64,000 nt of DNA from CBDCGV01 sp965216955 (GTDB lineage: Bacteria; Bacteroidota; Bacteroidia; Chitinophagales; JADIYW01): NCBI GenBank assembly GCA_965216955.1, contig CBDCGV010000010.1, positions 1 to 64,000 on the forward strand. The letters are read 5' to 3'. The notes beneath the pieces are model-generated. The model was not told where the DNA came from. It did not search any database and saw only the letters and a program-made list of their open reading frames with translations. Positions 62,183 through 64,000 of the stretch are shown one piece after another. A program made the position numbers and the translations under genes. How positions within the stretch are numbered: the stretch's first letter is position 1; each line of letters opens with the position of its first letter.

Positions 62183-63928
62183 ATGATTATCATTTATGTA
62201 AATAAATTATTCGTAAAAAGAAAATGCTTCTTCTTTTTATTGATAGTTATGTTCTGTTCTTGTAATCATGAACCGGATGATTTATCTACTTTAATAGACA
62301 CAAAAATTCCTTCTATTCAAGTTGACATACCTTTATCTTCTGATACTATAATTATTGGAAGAACTAAAAAAAAGGAATTTAAATTTATCATGTCAGCAAC
62401 AGACAATGCTCATGTATTTAAAATTTCAAGTAAAACACCATTGTTTTCAAAATATTCAGGTGCCCTTTTTCCTATTCAGACAAAAGACGATTTAGCAATT
62501 TATAAGAATCAAATCGATTTACAACAAAAAATGAAGCAAGCAGATCTAATTGGGTTAGACTCTAGGTTTATAAAAATTCGATATAAGGAAGACGAAAAAC
62601 TATTTTTTTTTCAAGAGGGGTTTGATAAACGCATTGCTGAATCAAATATGCGAAGAGAGGGATTGATCTTTACCGCTGATGACCAATTAACATGTGTAAG
62701 TGGAAACAATTCCAAGAATGAGGAAAAAATAAATTTATTAAGAGACAAATTCTTTAAAAATAATTTCTCCTGTGGTTCCTTATTCGATTTAAAAAAGACT
62801 CAGGATTTCCTGTCTATCTTGGAAAAGATGAATCTTCCAAAAAAGTCAATAGCTTTTTATTTAAATCCCGTTTCAAATCTCTTAGAGCCCTTTGTATCAC
62901 TGCAAACTAACAATACAAGTGAAGCACACGTAAGTAAAATTGAAACTTGCACTAAGACTAAGACAAATAATGCAAGTGAATTATTTAGACAAGACCTTAT
63001 TTGTAACAAGTATTTTTATCTTAACGAAAATAATGTTTACCCACACAAGAAAGATATTACAATAACCGAGATTGTATCAATTCCTGCATCCTTAAAATTA
63101 ATTTTGAAACCAGGTGACAGAATAGATATCATTAATGAAGGAGCATTAATATCATACTCCCCTGTTGAAATTCTTGGGACACCAAAGGATCCTGTCTATA
63201 TTGCTTCTTCCGATCAGACATCAAATGGTATGCATGTAATCTGCGCCAATAAAAAATCTATAATCAAATATGCTGTTTTTGACAAGCATCGATCTTTAAA
63301 TTATAAAGGATGGCAGCTTCCTAGCAGTGTTACTTTCTATGAATCGGAAGTTAAAATCGAAAGCACTGCTTTCAATAATAATAAAAGTGAAGACGCATTG
63401 AATATTTTTAGGTCGGGATTTATTCTTGATAGAGTGCAGTTCAAAAACACCAATTCTGATTCTTTTGATGCAGATTTCAGTAATGGACAAGTTGTTAAAT
63501 GTAAATTCGAAAACTCTGGAAATGATGGCGTTGATGTTTCGGGTGGTAAGGTCTTAATTCAAGAATCAACATTTAATTTAATTAGAGATAAAGCCATCAG
63601 TAGTGGTGAAGAGAGTTCAATCACATGTGATAATATTAATATTGATTACGCAGCCATTGCTCTTACTGCTAAAGATAAATCCAAGATTAAAATTTCGAGA
63701 AGCACCATTTCAAATTCAGAGTTAGTTTATTGTGCTTTTAGAAAAAAGAGAGAATTTGGACCTTCTTCTATCGAATCAGAACAAGTTGCATTAACAAATA
63801 ACAGACAATCCTTTTTAATTGAAGAAAAATCTTCAATAACAATAGACGGTGCAAAGATGGAGGGACAAGTGGAAGATGTAAAAGAAATGCTTTATGGGGA
63901 AATTTTCGGAATAAAAACTATTCGTTAA
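62183..63928 (+). CDS. Lipoprotein with right-handed beta-helix repeats
   Basis: A 581-residue protein from ATG 62183. A hydrophobic segment ends MFCSC (Cys27), a lipoprotein signal. The N-terminal half is unclassified. The second half is a series of about 23-residue rungs (PVEILGTPKDPVYIAS, VTFYESEVKIESTAFNNNKS, FILDRVQFKNTNSDSFDADF, VVKCKFENSGNDGVDVSGGK) typical of parallel beta-helices. It diverges from a CotH-like gene and is followed by accA. Its role is unknown; a surface scaffold is plausible. Confidence 0.8.
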   Translation: MIIIYVNKLFVKRKCFFFLLIVMFCSCNHEPDDLSTLIDTKIPSIQVDIPLSSDTIIIGRTKKKEFKFIMSATDNAHVFKISSKTPLFSKYSGALFPIQTKDDLAIYKNQIDLQQKMKQADLIGLDSRFIKIRYKEDEKLFFFQEGFDKRIAESNMRREGLIFTADDQLTCVSGNNSKNEEKINLLRDKFFKNNFSCGSLFDLKKTQDFLSILEKMNLPKKSIAFYLNPVSNLLEPFVSLQTNNTSEAHVSKIETCTKTKTNNASELFRQDLICNKYFYLNENNVYPHKKDITITEIVSIPASLKLILKPGDRIDIINEGALISYSPVEILGTPKDPVYIASSDQTSNGMHVICANKKSIIKYAVFDKHRSLNYKGWQLPSSVTFYESEVKIESTAFNNNKSEDALNIFRSGFILDRVQFKNTNSDSFDADFSNGQVVKCKFENSGNDGVDVSGGKVLIQESTFNLIRDKAISSGEESSITCDNINIDYAAIALTAKDKSKIKISRSTISNSELVYCAFRKKREFGPSSIESEQVALTNNRQSFLIEEKSSITIDGAKMEGQVEDVKEMLYGEIFGIKTIR

Positions 63929-63957
63929 TAAAGGTCAAAAAATATGTTTTATCAACT

Positions 63958-64000
63958 ATGACTTACTTAGATTTTGAACAACCTATTGAAGCATTAAATG
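63958..64000 (+). CDS. accA: Acetyl-CoA carboxylase carboxyltransferase subunit alpha, 5' fragment
   Basis: Only the first 14 codons are in the window. They read MTYLDFEQPIEALN, which matches the conserved start of Bacteroidota AccA. The enzyme transfers the carboxyl group from biotin to acetyl-CoA to begin fatty-acid synthesis. The call depends on this short stretch. Confidence 0.65.
   Translation, partial: MTYLDFEQPIEALN

Overview
The window is AT-rich chromosomal DNA from a member of the Bacteroidota, most likely a marine, carotenoid-pigmented flavobacterium-like organism. The grounds are repeated matches to the Bacteroidota -7 promoter element TAnnTTTG, weak Shine-Dalgarno sequences, many small lipoproteins, a DUF5723-type outer-membrane protein, a flavobacterial-type carotenoid cluster, and the pheT / coiled-coil / zapA / rny order. 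No species can be named from the sequence alone. LAYOUT: 1-969 is a truncated outer-membrane protein gene. 1119-7171 is a catabolic-looking operon: Baeyer-Villiger-type flavin monooxygenase, TetR, short-chain dehydrogenase, alpha/beta hydrolase and two tandem PF10118 paralogues, followed by a START-like gene. Two operator-like palindromes exactly 21 bp apart sit on its predicted promoter. 7178-7348 (minus) is a small Cys-rich protein gene missed by length cut-offs. 8126-15231 is a carotenoid locus with a CarH/LitR-type B12 photoreceptor repressor and a CruF-like hydratase on the minus strand. Divergent from them are an ECF sigma factor, phytoene desaturase (crtI), phytoene synthase (crtB), an SRPBCC protein, a second CrtI-family desaturase and a TPR protein. 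15249-33251 is mostly core genes (metK, FAH family, pth, rplY, prs, dnaK, rny, zapA, pheT, fumC, enoyl-CoA hydratase) mixed with SRPBCC proteins, a CotH-like lipoprotein and a WG-repeat protein. 33543-43218 holds lipid-related accessory genes: a ceramidase-like protein with Thr at the expected catalytic Ser, YdcF and DUF3604 proteins, a P450 / TetR / epimerase group with a perfect palindrome in the divergent promoter, and a lipoprotein with four tandem repeats. INTEGRATED ELEMENT: tRNA-Asp (43473-43546) is the target of a 16.2-kb element (43531-59749). It is bounded by a 17-bp direct repeat of the tRNA 3' end (attL/attR) and, inside that, by near-identical 24-bp direct repeats that look like integrase arm sites. 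All its genes lie on the plus strand: tyrosine integrase, unknown protein, excisionase-like HTH, Rep-like protein, small-terminase-like protein, a family-6 uracil/hypoxanthine-DNA-glycosylase homologue next to a protein with two PD-(D/E)xK-type motifs, DUF488, serine recombinase, a 112-nt imperfect hairpin ahead of a membrane protein, and a type I restriction operon (XRE regulator, hsdR, hsdM, hsdS with an extra C-terminal domain, and a YhcG/DUF1016 nuclease). It reads as a defence island. The most novel-looking parts are the glycosylase/nuclease pair and the large hairpin. 59887-64000 returns to the chromosome: alpha/beta hydrolase, divergent CotH-like protein, beta-helix lipoprotein, and the first codons of accA.
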